Shown here in pieces: positions 34,811 through 43,804 of a stretch of DNA of 64,000 nucleotides (within the stretch, counting starts at the first letter, position 1; each line of letters begins with the position of its first letter). The stretch comes from Paraburkholderia ferrariae NBRC 106233 (GTDB lineage: Bacteria > Pseudomonadota > Gammaproteobacteria > Burkholderiales > Burkholderiaceae): assembly GCF_000685035.1 (NCBI RefSeq), contig NZ_BAYB01000032.1:1-64000 (forward strand). The letters run 5' to 3'. The translations under genes were made by a program, and so were the position numbers. A model generated the notes under the pieces. The model made no database searches, had not been told where the DNA came from, and worked only from the letters and a program-made list of their open reading frames with translations.

Positions 34811-36657
34811 GCGAGCCGCGTTTTTCCATCGGCATCGACCTCGGCACGACGCACTCGGCGCTCTCCTACGTCGATCTCGCCGCGAGCGACGGCGAAAAAA
34901 CCCACCAGGGCGTGCTGCCCATCGCGCAGCTCACGGCGCCGGGCACGCTGGAAACGCCGAATCTGCTGCCGTCGTTCCTTTACCTGCCGCACCCGGGCGA
35001 ACTTACGCCCGGCGACCTCACGCTGCCGTGGACGGCAAGCCGCGACTACGCCGTGGGCGAACTCGCGCGCAGCCGCGGCGCGGGCACGCCCATCCGCCTC
35101 GTTTCGAGCGCGAAAAGCTGGCTCTGCCACCCGGGCGTGGATCGCCGCGCCGGCATCCTGCCGAACGACGCGCCGCCCGAAGTCGTGCGCGTCTCGCCGC
35201 TCGAAAGCTCGGTGCGCTATCTCACGCATCTGCGCGAGGCCTGGGACCACGCACATCCGCAAGCGCCCTTCGCCGACCAGGATGTCACCGTCACGATTCC
35301 GGCCTCGTTCGATCCGGCCGCGCGCGAGCTGACGGCCGAAGCCGCCCAGGCGGCGGGCTACACCCGCATGACCCTGCTGGAAGAGCCGCAGGCCGCGCTC
35401 TATAGCTGGATCCAGAAAAGCGGCGGCGCCTGGCGCAAGGACGTGAAGGTCGGCGACATCATTCTCGTCGTGGACGTGGGCGGCGGCACGACCGACCTCT
35501 CGCTGATCGCCGTGATCGAACGCGAAGGCAATCTCGAACTGCATCGCGTGGCCGTGGGCGACCACATCCTGCTCGGCGGCGACAACATGGACCTCGCGCT
35601 CGCCCACGTGGTCGCCCGCAAGCTGGCCGCGCAGGGTACGCAAGCCGATCCGTGGCAACTGCGCGCGCTCACCTACGCGTGCCGCGCCGCCAAGGAAACG
35701 CTGCTGAACGACCCGGCGGCCGATGCGGTGCCGCTCGTCGTGCCGAGCCGCGGTTCGAAGCTGATCGGCGGCTCGATCCGCACGGAACTCACGCGCGCCG
35801 AACTCACGCAGACGATACTCGAAGGCTTCTTCCCGCTCGTGGACGCGGCGGCGCGGCCCGTGAGCCGGGCGCGCGCGGGTCTCACGCAACTGGGCCTGCC
35901 GTATGCGCAGGACGCGGGCATCACGCGCCACCTGGCCGCGTTCCTCGGCAAGCAGCTTGGCGCGCTCGCGGATCTGGAAGGCCTGCCCGCTTCGGTGGCC
36001 GCGGCCACGGCGGGGGCGAGCTTCCTGCATCCCACCGCCGTGCTCTTCAACGGCGGCGTGTTCAAGTCCGAACTGCTCGCGAACCGCGTGCTCGACGTGC
36101 TCAACGGCTGGCTCGCGGCAGACGGCGCGGCGCCCGCGCGGCTTCTCGGCGGTGCCGATCTCGACCTGGCCGTTGCACGCGGCGCGGCCTATTACGGCTA
36201 CGTGAAGCGCGGCCGGGGCGTGCGCATTCGCGGCGGTACGGCACGCGCCTATTACGTGGCGATCGAATCGGCCATGCCGGCCGTGCCGGGGCTCGAACCG
36301 CCCGTTTCCGCGCTGTGCGTCGCGCCCTTCGGCATGGAGGAAGGCACCGACGCGGCGCTGCCCCCGCAGGAGTTCGGCCTCGTGGTGGGCGAGCCCGTGC
36401 ATTTCCGCTTCTTCGGTTCGTCGGTGCGCCGCCAGGACCAGGTGGGCACGATGCTCGACTACTGGTCGCCCGACGAATTGCAGGAACTCGAGGAAATCCA
36501 GGCCACGCTGCCCAGCGCGGGCCGCACGCCCGGCGACGTCGTTGCCGTGCGCCTGCACGCGCGCGTGACCGAAGCGGGCACGCTGGAACTCGAAGCGATC
36601 CCGACCGGCAGCGACGAGCGCTGGAAAGTCGAATTCGACGTGCGCGGCAACGCCTGA
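34807..36657 (+). CDS. Hsp70-family (DnaK-like) protein, first of a pair
   Basis: A 616-residue actin/Hsp70-fold ATPase. The phosphate-1 motif is GIDLGTTHSALSYVD at residues 9-23, the phosphate-2 motif VVDVGGGTTDLSLIAV near 221, and the adenosine motif LFNGGVFKSELL near 415. Unlike DnaK there is no classic substrate-binding lid; after the ATPase core come about 150 residues of beta-rich unknown sequence. The ATG at 34807 overlaps the DUF2760 stop. It is followed five bases later by a larger paralogue, so the two may act together. Confidence 0.88.
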   Translation: MSEPRFSIGIDLGTTHSALSYVDLAASDGEKTHQGVLPIAQLTAPGTLETPNLLPSFLYLPHPGELTPGDLTLPWTASRDYAVGELARSRGAGTPIRLVSSAKSWLCHPGVDRRAGILPNDAPPEVVRVSPLESSVRYLTHLREAWDHAHPQAPFADQDVTVTIPASFDPAARELTAEAAQAAGYTRMTLLEEPQAALYSWIQKSGGAWRKDVKVGDIILVVDVGGGTTDLSLIAVIEREGNLELHRVAVGDHILLGGDNMDLALAHVVARKLAAQGTQADPWQLRALTYACRAAKETLLNDPAADAVPLVVPSRGSKLIGGSIRTELTRAELTQTILEGFFPLVDAAARPVSRARAGLTQLGLPYAQDAGITRHLAAFLGKQLGALADLEGLPASVAAATAGASFLHPTAVLFNGGVFKSELLANRVLDVLNGWLAADGAAPARLLGGADLDLAVARGAAYYGYVKRGRGVRIRGGTARAYYVAIESAMPAVPGLEPPVSALCVAPFGMEEGTDAALPPQEFGLVVGEPVHFRFFGSSVRRQDQVGTMLDYWSPDELQELEEIQATLPSAGRTPGDVVAVRLHARVTEAGTLELEAIPTGSDERWKVEFDVRGNA

Positions 36658-36662
36658 CGCCG

Positions 36663-39464
36663 ATGAAGCAGTACGTCGTCGGCATCGACCTCGGGACAAG
36701 CAACACGGTCGTGGCCTACGTCGAGGCAGGCGGCAACGCGATCCGTGTCTTCGACGTCGATCAGCTCACGGGGCCCGGCGAGGTGGGCGCGGCACCGCTC
36801 CTGCCTTCCGCCCGCTATCACCCGGCAGCGGGCGAACTCGCGCCCGCAAGCGTGAAATTGCCATGGAGTCCTGAAGAATCCCCCGGCGCACCGGTTCCCG
36901 TGATCGGGCGCCTTGCGCGCGTGCTGGGCGCGCAGGTGCCCGGCAGACTCGTGAGCAGTGCGAAGAGCTGGCTCTCGCACACCGCCGTGGATCGCCTCGC
37001 GCCTATCCTGCCCTGGGGCGCGGCGGACGACGTCGCCCGGGTCTCGCCCGTGGCGGCGAGCGCGAGCTATCTCGCACACGTGCGGGCCGCATGGAATACG
37101 CGCTTCGCGCAGGCCCCGCTCGAAGCCCAGGACGTGGTGCTCACCGTGCCCGCCTCCTTCGACGACGGCGCCCGCGCGCTCACGCTGGAAGCCGCGCGGC
37201 TGGCCGGCCTGCCCGCGCTGCGCCTGCTCGAAGAGCCGCAGGCCGCGCTCTACGACTGGCTGTACCACCATCGCGCGACGCTCGATGCCGAACTGGCCGG
37301 CACGCGCCTCGTGCTCGTGTGCGACGTGGGCGGCGGCACGACCGACCTCACGCTCGTCAAGGTGGAGACGGAGCATGGCGAGCCGCGGCTCACGCGCATC
37401 GGCGTGGGCAACCACCTGATGCTGGGCGGCGACAACATGGATCTGGCGCTCGCGCATCTCGCCGAAGCGCGGCTGGGCGGCGCGGCCGGCGAAACCCGGC
37501 TTTCGGCCGCAAGCCTCTCGCAGCTCGTGGAGCGCTGCCGGGCCGCCAAGGAGCAACTGCTCGACGAAGCCGCGCCCGCGAGCGTGCCGGTCACGCTGCT
37601 CGGCGCAGGTTCGCGCCTCATTGGCGGCACGCGGACCACGCAGCTCACCCGCGAGGAAGTCGAACAGGTGGTGGTGAACGGCTTCTTCCCGCAGGGCGAG
37701 GCGAGCGACATGCCGCGCCGCGCACGGGCGGCACTCGTCGAATTCGGCCTGCCCTATGCGGCCGATCCGGCCGTTACGCGCCACGTGGCGGCCTTTCTCG
37801 CCCGCTTCGCGGCGCAGTCGCGCGAAGCGCTGAACGAAGCGCACGACAAAGCACCGGAAAATACACAAGCGCTGCCCGTGCCGGACACGCTGCTGCTGAA
37901 CGGCGGCGTGTTCCGCGCCCGCGCGCTTTCCTCGCGGCTGGCGCAAACGCTGGGGGCCTGGCGCGGGCAGCCGCTCAAGGTGCTCAACAACGACCAGCCC
38001 GATATTGCCGTCGCACGCGGCGCGGTGGCCTACGCGCTGGCGCGCGCGGGCGAGGCGCCGCGCATCGGCGGGGGTTCGCCGCGCAGCTATTTCCTCATGC
38101 TCGACCCAGCGGCGGACGAAGCCCGGCGCGGCGTATGCCTCTTGCCGCGCGGCACCGAAGAAGCGCATGAAGTCCATCTGGACGAGCGCGTGTTCGCGCT
38201 GCGCCTCGGCGCGCCGGTACAGTTCCACCTGGTCTCCACGGTGGCCGACACGGCATGGCGCCCGGGCGAGTTGGCCGACGTGTCCTCCGCCGATTTCGTG
38301 CGCCTGCCGCCCCTCGCGACTGTCGTGCCGCAGGATCGCGCGGACGGTGCGCGCGAGCGCGAAGTCCGGCTCATGACCTCGCTCTCGGAACTCGGCACGC
38401 TGGAAGTGCACTGCATCGCCACGGACGATCCCTCGCAACGCTGGCTGCTGGAATTCCAGCTCCGGCGAGACGATACCCAGGGCACGGTAAGCGCAGCAGG
38501 CGAGGCGACCCCACACCCTGCGTTCGACACGGCGGTCGCTCTGATCGACCGCGTGTTCGGTCCGCCTTCGGCCAAGGGCGACGCGAAGGACGTGAAGCGC
38601 CTGCGCGCGCAACTCGAACAGTGCCTGGGCCCGCGCGAAAGCTGGGACGGCGCGCTGCTGCGCGCGCTCTTCGGCGCACTCTGGGAGCGGGCGGGACGGC
38701 GCCGGCGCTCGGCCGACCACGAACGCCTGTGGCTCAATCTCGCGGGCTGGTGCGTGCGGCCGGGGTTCGGCTATCCGCTCGACGAATGGCGCGTGGAGCA
38801 GCTCTGGACGCTCTTCGACGACGGCATCCAGCACGTCAACGACAGCCAGGTCTGGTCGGAATGGTGGACGCTCTGGCGCCGCACGGCCGGCGGCCTTTCC
38901 GAAGCGGAGCAGCAGCAGGTGCTGGCCGCGATGGACTGGCTCGAAGCCGCGGCGGGATCGAAGCGCAACAAGCTGCCGTTCGATCCTGCCAAGCTCGGCC
39001 ACGCCGACATGACCCGGCTCTATGCCTCGCTCGAACATATCGCCGTCGATCGCAAGATCGAGATCGCGGAGAGGCTCATCAAGCGGCTCGAAGCGTCAGC
39101 GGAAAATGCGCAGAGCTGGTGGGCCGTGGGGCGCATGGGCGCGCGCCTGCCGTTCTATGGCAGCGCGCACGGCGTGGTGCCGCCCGACGTGGCGACGCGC
39201 TGGCTCGATGGGCTCCTCGCGCAGAACTGGCGCAAGGTCGAACCCGCGATGTTCGCCGCCGTGCAGATCGCCCGCATGACCGGCGACCGTTCGCGCGACC
39301 TGCCGGACGCGGCGCGTGAAGCCGTCCTGCGCAAGCTCGCGGCCGCCGGTGCGCCGGCCGCGTGGCTTGTCATGGTGCGCGAAGTGGTGGCGCTGAATAG
39401 CGCCGACACCGGACGCATTTTCGGCGAATCGCTGCCCGCGGGGTTGACGCTGATCGGCGGTTGA
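36663..39464 (+). CDS. Long Hsp70-family protein with C-terminal extension (DUF3731-like)
   Basis: A 933-residue protein. The N-terminal Hsp70 ATPase resembles the previous gene: GIDLGTSNTVVAYVE at residue 6 onward, CDVGGGTTDLTLVKV near 222 and LLLNGGVFRARALS near 410. From about residue 590 it carries a 340-residue helical C-terminus (GALWERAGRRRRSADHERLW and WRKVEPAMFAAVQIARM) resembling DUF3731. No J-protein or nucleotide-exchange gene is nearby. It begins five bases after the first Hsp70 gene. A partner chaperone or regulatory scaffold is the likely role; substrates are unknown. Confidence 0.85.
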   Translation: MKQYVVGIDLGTSNTVVAYVEAGGNAIRVFDVDQLTGPGEVGAAPLLPSARYHPAAGELAPASVKLPWSPEESPGAPVPVIGRLARVLGAQVPGRLVSSAKSWLSHTAVDRLAPILPWGAADDVARVSPVAASASYLAHVRAAWNTRFAQAPLEAQDVVLTVPASFDDGARALTLEAARLAGLPALRLLEEPQAALYDWLYHHRATLDAELAGTRLVLVCDVGGGTTDLTLVKVETEHGEPRLTRIGVGNHLMLGGDNMDLALAHLAEARLGGAAGETRLSAASLSQLVERCRAAKEQLLDEAAPASVPVTLLGAGSRLIGGTRTTQLTREEVEQVVVNGFFPQGEASDMPRRARAALVEFGLPYAADPAVTRHVAAFLARFAAQSREALNEAHDKAPENTQALPVPDTLLLNGGVFRARALSSRLAQTLGAWRGQPLKVLNNDQPDIAVARGAVAYALARAGEAPRIGGGSPRSYFLMLDPAADEARRGVCLLPRGTEEAHEVHLDERVFALRLGAPVQFHLVSTVADTAWRPGELADVSSADFVRLPPLATVVPQDRADGAREREVRLMTSLSELGTLEVHCIATDDPSQRWLLEFQLRRDDTQGTVSAAGEATPHPAFDTAVALIDRVFGPPSAKGDAKDVKRLRAQLEQCLGPRESWDGALLRALFGALWERAGRRRRSADHERLWLNLAGWCVRPGFGYPLDEWRVEQLWTLFDDGIQHVNDSQVWSEWWTLWRRTAGGLSEAEQQQVLAAMDWLEAAAGSKRNKLPFDPAKLGHADMTRLYASLEHIAVDRKIEIAERLIKRLEASAENAQSWWAVGRMGARLPFYGSAHGVVPPDVATRWLDGLLAQNWRKVEPAMFAAVQIARMTGDRSRDLPDAAREAVLRKLAAAGAPAAWLVMVREVVALNSADTGRIFGESLPAGLTLIGG

Positions 39465-39481
39465 AAAACCGCCGCGACGGC

Positions 39482-39928
39482 TCAAAACGAAAGACGGTAA
39501 CGCACGAAGTCGTCGGCTTTGGCAAATTCATCGTAGAGTTTGCGCGCCGGATTGCCGGCGCGCGTATGCCAGTAGAGCCGCGACCAGCCGCACGATTTCG
39601 CGAGGCCGGCCAGGTCTTCGATCAAGGCGCGTCCGACGCCCTGCCCGCGGCAATCCGGATCGACGAACAAATCTTCCAGATAGCAGACGGGCGAGATCAC
39701 CCAGGTCCCCTCGTGCAGCACGCTCACGCTGAAACCCACGCATTGGCCCGCACGCACAGCCACGCGTCCAATCAGCGGCGAAGCGGGGTCCACGATGCGC
39801 CGCCACGTGTGGTCCGTCACCTCCGGCGCCACCGTCTCTTGGTAGAACGCGTTATAGCCTGCCCAGAGGCGGCGCCAGCCGGCCTCGTCGGCAGGCGCCG
39901 CTTCGCGGATCTCGATGGCATCGCTCAT
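39482..39928 (-). CDS. GNAT-family N-acetyltransferase
   Basis: A 148-residue GNAT protein. The acetyl-CoA pyrophosphate loop is DPDCRGQGVGRALIEDL and the following helix/strand GWSRLYWHTRAGNPARKLYD completes the fold. The ATG at 39928 is used; another in-frame start at 39964, three bases after the upstream GNAT gene stop, is possible. It converges on the long Hsp70 gene. Substrate unknown, amines or amino-terminal groups being typical. Confidence 0.88.
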   Translation of the reverse strand: MSDAIEIREAAPADEAGWRRLWAGYNAFYQETVAPEVTDHTWRRIVDPASPLIGRVAVRAGQCVGFSVSVLHEGTWVISPVCYLEDLFVDPDCRGQGVGRALIEDLAGLAKSCGWSRLYWHTRAGNPARKLYDEFAKADDFVRYRLSF

Positions 39929-39966
39929 CTTTGTGCCCGTCTTTGTCGCCGACCCTTGTTGCATCG

Positions 39967-40692
39967 CTACACCGCGGCCTTTTCGCGCGCCCGCAGATCG
40001 GCAAGCGAAACCCGCTGCTGCCCCTGCTCGTCGAAGTTCGAGTCCGCGAGCCACGCGGCGAAAGCGCGGCGGTTGAGCGGCCATTCGCCGTCGAGGATCG
40101 AGAACCATGCGGTATCGCGGTTACGCCCCCTGTAGACAATCGCCTGGCGGAAAATCCCTTCAAAGGTAAAGCCAAGCCGCACGGCAGTCGTGCGCGACGG
40201 CCCGTTCAGGCTGTCGCATTTCCATTCGTAGCGCCGGTAGCCGAGCGTATCGAAAACATAGGCCATCAGCAGAAACTGCGCCTCGGTCGAAAGACGCGTC
40301 TGCTTGAGCCGCGGCGAAAACACCACGTGGCCCACTTCGATCACGCCGTTGGCCGGATCCTGACGCATCAGCGAAAGCGAGCCGACGGCCCGGCCCGACT
40401 TCAGGTCGATCACCGCGTAGTGGCGCGGATCGGTGCTTTGCGCGGCGGCCGCCGTATAGGCGCGAAAGTCCTCCACGCGCTCGAACGGCCCCACGCTCAG
40501 GTAGGTCCAGCCACGCTGGTCGGGCCCGCTGCGCCAGGCGTCGAAGAGATCGTCGGCATGGCGCGCGGCATCGAGCGGTTCCAGACGGCACCACTTGCCG
40601 GTGAGCGTGACGGGCTCCGGCTTCGTGCGCGGCGTCCAGCCGGGAACCGGCTCGCCGATGGGTTGCCCGAATTCGTTGAAGTGCTGAGTCAA
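39967..40692 (-). CDS. RimJ/RimL-type GNAT acetyltransferase
   Basis: A 241-residue acetyltransferase with the RimJ/RimL pattern GWTYLSVGPFERVEDFRAYT and GYRRYEWKCDSLNGPSRTTA followed by RLGFTFEGIFRQ. A TTG start at 40692 is preferred because GGGAG lies seven bases upstream and gives the family start TQHFNEFGQPIG; an earlier TTG lacks this. Divergent from the MocR gene, which may regulate it. Family members acetylate ribosomal proteins, antibiotics or small amines. Confidence 0.85.
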   Translation of the reverse strand: MTQHFNEFGQPIGEPVPGWTPRTKPEPVTLTGKWCRLEPLDAARHADDLFDAWRSGPDQRGWTYLSVGPFERVEDFRAYTAAAAQSTDPRHYAVIDLKSGRAVGSLSLMRQDPANGVIEVGHVVFSPRLKQTRLSTEAQFLLMAYVFDTLGYRRYEWKCDSLNGPSRTTAVRLGFTFEGIFRQAIVYRGRNRDTAWFSILDGEWPLNRRAFAAWLADSNFDEQGQQRVSLADLRAREKAAV

Positions 40693-40828
40693 GGCTTGCT
40701 CCCGCAAATGTGATGAGATCGTGTGCTAGATTACGTGCTCCGTGGCTCTCATGGAGGGTCCACGTTTCCCCATTTCGATGGTGCCACGCCTCCTCCACCC
40801 GCCGCCCCGCCAGACTCGACCCGCCCTC

Positions 40829-42352
40829 ATGCCCCCAACCGACGACGCCACCGACCCGCTGGTCGATTTCCTGCTCGAAGCGCCGCTCGTGCGGGACCGC
40901 GAAGGCGAATCGCTGCAGCGGCAACTGCTTCAGCGCATCCGCAGCGGCATTCTTGAGGGACGGCTGCCCTCGGGCTGCCGCCTGCCCGGCTCGCGCACCC
41001 TGGCGGCAGCCATCGGCGTCTCGCGCAACAGCGTGACGGCGGCCTACGACCTGCTGAGCGCCGAGGGTTATATCGAACTGAGCCGGCAAGGCACGCGCGT
41101 CGCCGCGATGGCGCGGGCGAAGCATGGCCGCCACACGAGCCGCAGCGCCCCGGCGCCGGTAATCGCGGCGCGCGGCGCGAGCATCCGCCAAAACTGGCAG
41201 AACGGCGCGGACACACTCGCCTTCCGACCCGGCGTGCCCGCGCTCGGGCGGTTTCCGCTGGGCGTCTGGAAACGGTGCCTCGACCGCGCCATCACTTCAG
41301 GCGGCGCGGGCGCCATGGGCTACGGCGTGCCGCAGGGAGAAGAGGCGTTGCGCGCGGCCATCCTGCACCACCTGGCCGTCGCACGCGGCGTGCGCGCGGA
41401 ACCGGAACAGGTCGTCATCACCGAAGGCGCGCAGGAAGCGCTGGCCTTGTGCGTGCGGCTCCTCACCAACCCCGGCGATACGGCATGGGTCGAAGACCCC
41501 GGCTATCGCGGCGCGCAAACGGCGTTTCTCTGCGGCGACCTGAACGTGATCCCGGTGCGCGTGGACGCCGACGGGCTGCAGGCAAGCCCCGACGCCTGGG
41601 CCAGGGAAACGCCGCGCCTCATCTACACCACGCCCTCGCACCAGTACCCCACGGGCGCCGTGCTGCCGGCGCCGCGCCGGCTCGACCTCATCGACAAGGC
41701 GCGTGCGCACGGCGCCTGGATCATCGAAGACGACTACGACAGCGAATTCCGCCGCTCGGGCGAACTCGTCGGTGCGATGCAGGGCCTCGTGCCGCATGCC
41801 CCGGTGCTCTATATCGGCACCTTCAGCAAGACGCTGTTTCCCGCCCTGCGCATCGGCTTCCTCGTGCTGCCCGAAGCGCTCGCGCCGCGGGCCATGCCGC
41901 TCCTCGACGAACTCCTGCGCGGCGGCCACCGCCACGAACAGCTCGCGCTGGCCGAGTTCATTCTGAGCGGACAGTTCGGCCGGCACCTGGGGCGCATGCG
42001 CCGGCTTTATCGCAGCCGGCGCGATCTGCTTCAGGCCGCGCTCGCGCGGCACCTGGACGTGCCGCATACGGTGGCGGGCGGCGACAGCGGCATGCACCTC
42101 ACCGTGCGGCTGCCCGCCGCGTTCGACGACCAGCGCATTGCCCGGGCCGTGCGCCAGTACGACATGGCGCCGGCGCCGCTATCGCGCTTTGCGCTGCAGC
42201 CGCGGCCCGAAGACAACGGCCTCGTGCTGGGGTACGGCAACACCTCGGAATCGCTGTTCGAGCCGCTCGTGCAGAGACTCGCGAAAGTGGTGCGGGCGAA
42301 TGGTAAGGAATCCGATCAGGCTGCCATGCCGCGATCTGGCCGCGCAATCTGA
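40829..42352 (+). CDS. MocR-type PLP-binding GntR-family regulator
   Basis: A 507-residue MocR protein: an N-terminal GntR winged helix (LQRQLLQRIRSGILEGRLPS, then TLAAAIGVSRNSVTAAYDLL), then a fold-type I aminotransferase domain. The PLP lysine is in YIGTFSKTLFPALRIGF, and DDYDSEFR holds the PLP-nitrogen aspartate. These proteins sense PLP or amines bound as aldimines. The ATG at 40829 is chosen over a GTG at 40742 on length. Divergent from the two GNAT genes, a probable target set. Confidence 0.9.
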   Translation: MPPTDDATDPLVDFLLEAPLVRDREGESLQRQLLQRIRSGILEGRLPSGCRLPGSRTLAAAIGVSRNSVTAAYDLLSAEGYIELSRQGTRVAAMARAKHGRHTSRSAPAPVIAARGASIRQNWQNGADTLAFRPGVPALGRFPLGVWKRCLDRAITSGGAGAMGYGVPQGEEALRAAILHHLAVARGVRAEPEQVVITEGAQEALALCVRLLTNPGDTAWVEDPGYRGAQTAFLCGDLNVIPVRVDADGLQASPDAWARETPRLIYTTPSHQYPTGAVLPAPRRLDLIDKARAHGAWIIEDDYDSEFRRSGELVGAMQGLVPHAPVLYIGTFSKTLFPALRIGFLVLPEALAPRAMPLLDELLRGGHRHEQLALAEFILSGQFGRHLGRMRRLYRSRRDLLQAALARHLDVPHTVAGGDSGMHLTVRLPAAFDDQRIARAVRQYDMAPAPLSRFALQPRPEDNGLVLGYGNTSESLFEPLVQRLAKVVRANGKESDQAAMPRSGRAI

Positions 42353-42527
42353 TCGTGCACTTTGAACGCAGCCTTTCCTGGAACCCGCTAAGATGACGGA
42401 TCGCTTTATGGACCCTGCTTTACGGACCCTATGCGAGTCACTCCATGCGAGTCCGCACCGCGCACGATCCCGGTGCATCGAGCAGCTGGCTCGCAGCTAT
42501 CGCCTTTTCTCACAGGAGCACAACAGA

Positions 42528-42965
42528 ATGGACTTCCGCAAGACGATGTTGGCAGCAGCAGTGATGGCCGCCGCGATCGGCAGCAGCAGCGCCTACGCGC
42601 AGGTTGCCGGTTCGCAGCCGCTCAGCGTGACGGTCGAGCAGTCGCAGGCCCTGCTCGAAGGCTGGAGCGTGAAGAAGAGCGTGCTCGGCAAGCCCGTGTA
42701 CAACGACGACAACGTCAAGGTGGGCGTGGTCCGCGACCTGATCATCGCGCCGGACGGTTCGGTGTCGGCAGCCATCGTTTCGGCGGGCGGTTTCCTCGGC
42801 GTCGGCATGCATGACGTGGCCGTGCCCATCGCTTCGCTCGACGTGCGCAAGGGCAATCTCTATCTGCCGGGCGCCACCAAGGAAGCGCTGAAGGCGACGC
42901 CTGCGTTCCAGTACGCGAAGGTGCAATCGCCGCCGAAGCCGAAGCAGGAAGACATCAAGCACTAA
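42528..42965 (+). CDS. Exported PRC-barrel-domain protein
   Basis: A 145-residue protein with an N-terminal signal peptide (about residues 1-25, ending SSAYA) and a PRC-barrel domain reading LLEGWSVKKSVLGKPVYND, then DLIIAPDGSVSAAIVSAGG and DVAVPIASLDVRKGNLYL. PRC barrels bind partner proteins or RNA; exported ones in Burkholderiales are of unknown function. AGGAG precedes the ATG. Single gene ending at a GC hairpin. Confidence 0.9.
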   Translation: MDFRKTMLAAAVMAAAIGSSSAYAQVAGSQPLSVTVEQSQALLEGWSVKKSVLGKPVYNDDNVKVGVVRDLIIAPDGSVSAAIVSAGGFLGVGMHDVAVPIASLDVRKGNLYLPGATKEALKATPAFQYAKVQSPPKPKQEDIKH

Positions 42966-42994
42966 GCCGCGTTCGCTGCACCCAGGGTGTTTGC

Positions 42995-43025
42995 GCGGCG
43001 TCCCGGTCCAGGACCGGGGCGCCGC
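42995..43025 (+). terminator. GC-rich terminator-like hairpin after the PRC-barrel gene
   Basis: Arms GCGGCGTCCCGGTCC (42995-43009) and GGACCGGGGCGCCGC (43011-43025) pair with a single G-U. Only weak T-richness follows, so termination is likely but unproven. Confidence 0.5.
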
Positions 43026-43082
43026 GTGTCATTTCTGGCGTGGAATCATGAATTATTGCCGCAGCCAGGTTCCGCCTCAATA

Positions 43083-43105
43083 ATCAGTTATCCGAATTAA
43101 CTGAT
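43083..43105. promoter_or_regulatory. 8-bp inverted repeat with 7-bp spacer
   Basis: ATCAGTTA (43083-43090) and TAACTGAT (43098-43105) flank TCCGAAT. The form suits a homodimeric repressor. It lies in the 341-bp gap between the PRC-barrel and SET-domain genes, which otherwise holds the GC hairpin and no recognised gene. No adjacent regulator is known to bind it. Confidence 0.4.
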
Positions 43106-43306
43106 CCGCTCCAGGCGGCTACCCTGCGGGACTGGCTGAGGCGCTGATGCTCACCATCCGCTGCTCCCGCATGCACCATCCACGTGCATCGCGGCGCCAT
43201 CGCGGGACGCAACGGCAATCGTCTGAAACAACTGCCTCGCGTGTGTCACACTCACGCGAATATTGCCCGCTTATACTGCGTGCAACCGACATGCGCGCGC
43301 CCCACC

Positions 43307-43747
43307 ATGAGACGAGTCACCGTACACCGCTCCCCCATCCACGGCCGGGGTGTGTTTGCCTTGCGCGCGCTGCGCGCCGGCGAGCGCATTTTCGAGTACC
43401 GCGGCAAGCTCACCACCTGGCGCGAAGCGGCGCGCCACTGGCAAGCGCGCGGCGACTGCGCGCACACCTTCCTCTTCGGCCTCTCGGACGGCCGCGTGAT
43501 CGACGGCGGCCGCGGCGGCAACGGTGCCCGCTGGCTCAATCACGCCTGCGCCGCGAACTGCGAGACCATCGAGGTCGATGGCCGCATCTTCATCGACGCA
43601 ATCTGCGACATCGGTGCGGGCGAAGAGCTGTTCATCGACTACGCGCTGGAACTGGAGCCCGGCACGCCGGACGAAACCCGGCGGCTGTATGTCTGCCGCT
43701 GCGGCTCGGGCGGCTGCCGCGGCACGATGCTGGGCGCCGGCGCGTAA
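43307..43747 (+). CDS. SET-domain protein (putative lysine methyltransferase)
   Basis: A 146-residue compact SET domain. Signature motifs are IHGRGVFALRALRAGERIFE at the N-terminus, the AdoMet-binding/catalytic ARWLNHACAANCET, the GEELFIDYALELEP motif, and post-SET cysteines in YVCRCGSGGCRGTM that would complete a zinc site with the NHAC-N-C cysteines. The ATG at 43307 is followed directly by the domain. It stands alone. Bacterial SET proteins can methylate host or own proteins; no target is visible. Confidence 0.88.
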   Translation: MRRVTVHRSPIHGRGVFALRALRAGERIFEYRGKLTTWREAARHWQARGDCAHTFLFGLSDGRVIDGGRGGNGARWLNHACAANCETIEVDGRIFIDAICDIGAGEELFIDYALELEPGTPDETRRLYVCRCGSGGCRGTMLGAGA

Positions 43748-43804
43748 CGCCCCTGGGCGCCGCGCCGCAGCGAAGCAGCCCACTCGCTGCGCACCAGGCC
43801 CGCG

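Noticed and set aside
34516..36699. Long minus-strand open frame antisense to the first Hsp70 gene
   Set aside because: Same shadow effect; no ribosome site and no domain.
36459..39038. A very long minus-strand open frame antisense to the second Hsp70 gene
   Set aside because: High-GC codon bias produces long shadow frames opposite real genes. Its predicted protein is Arg/Ala/His-rich without family motifs, and the plus strand encodes a clear Hsp70.
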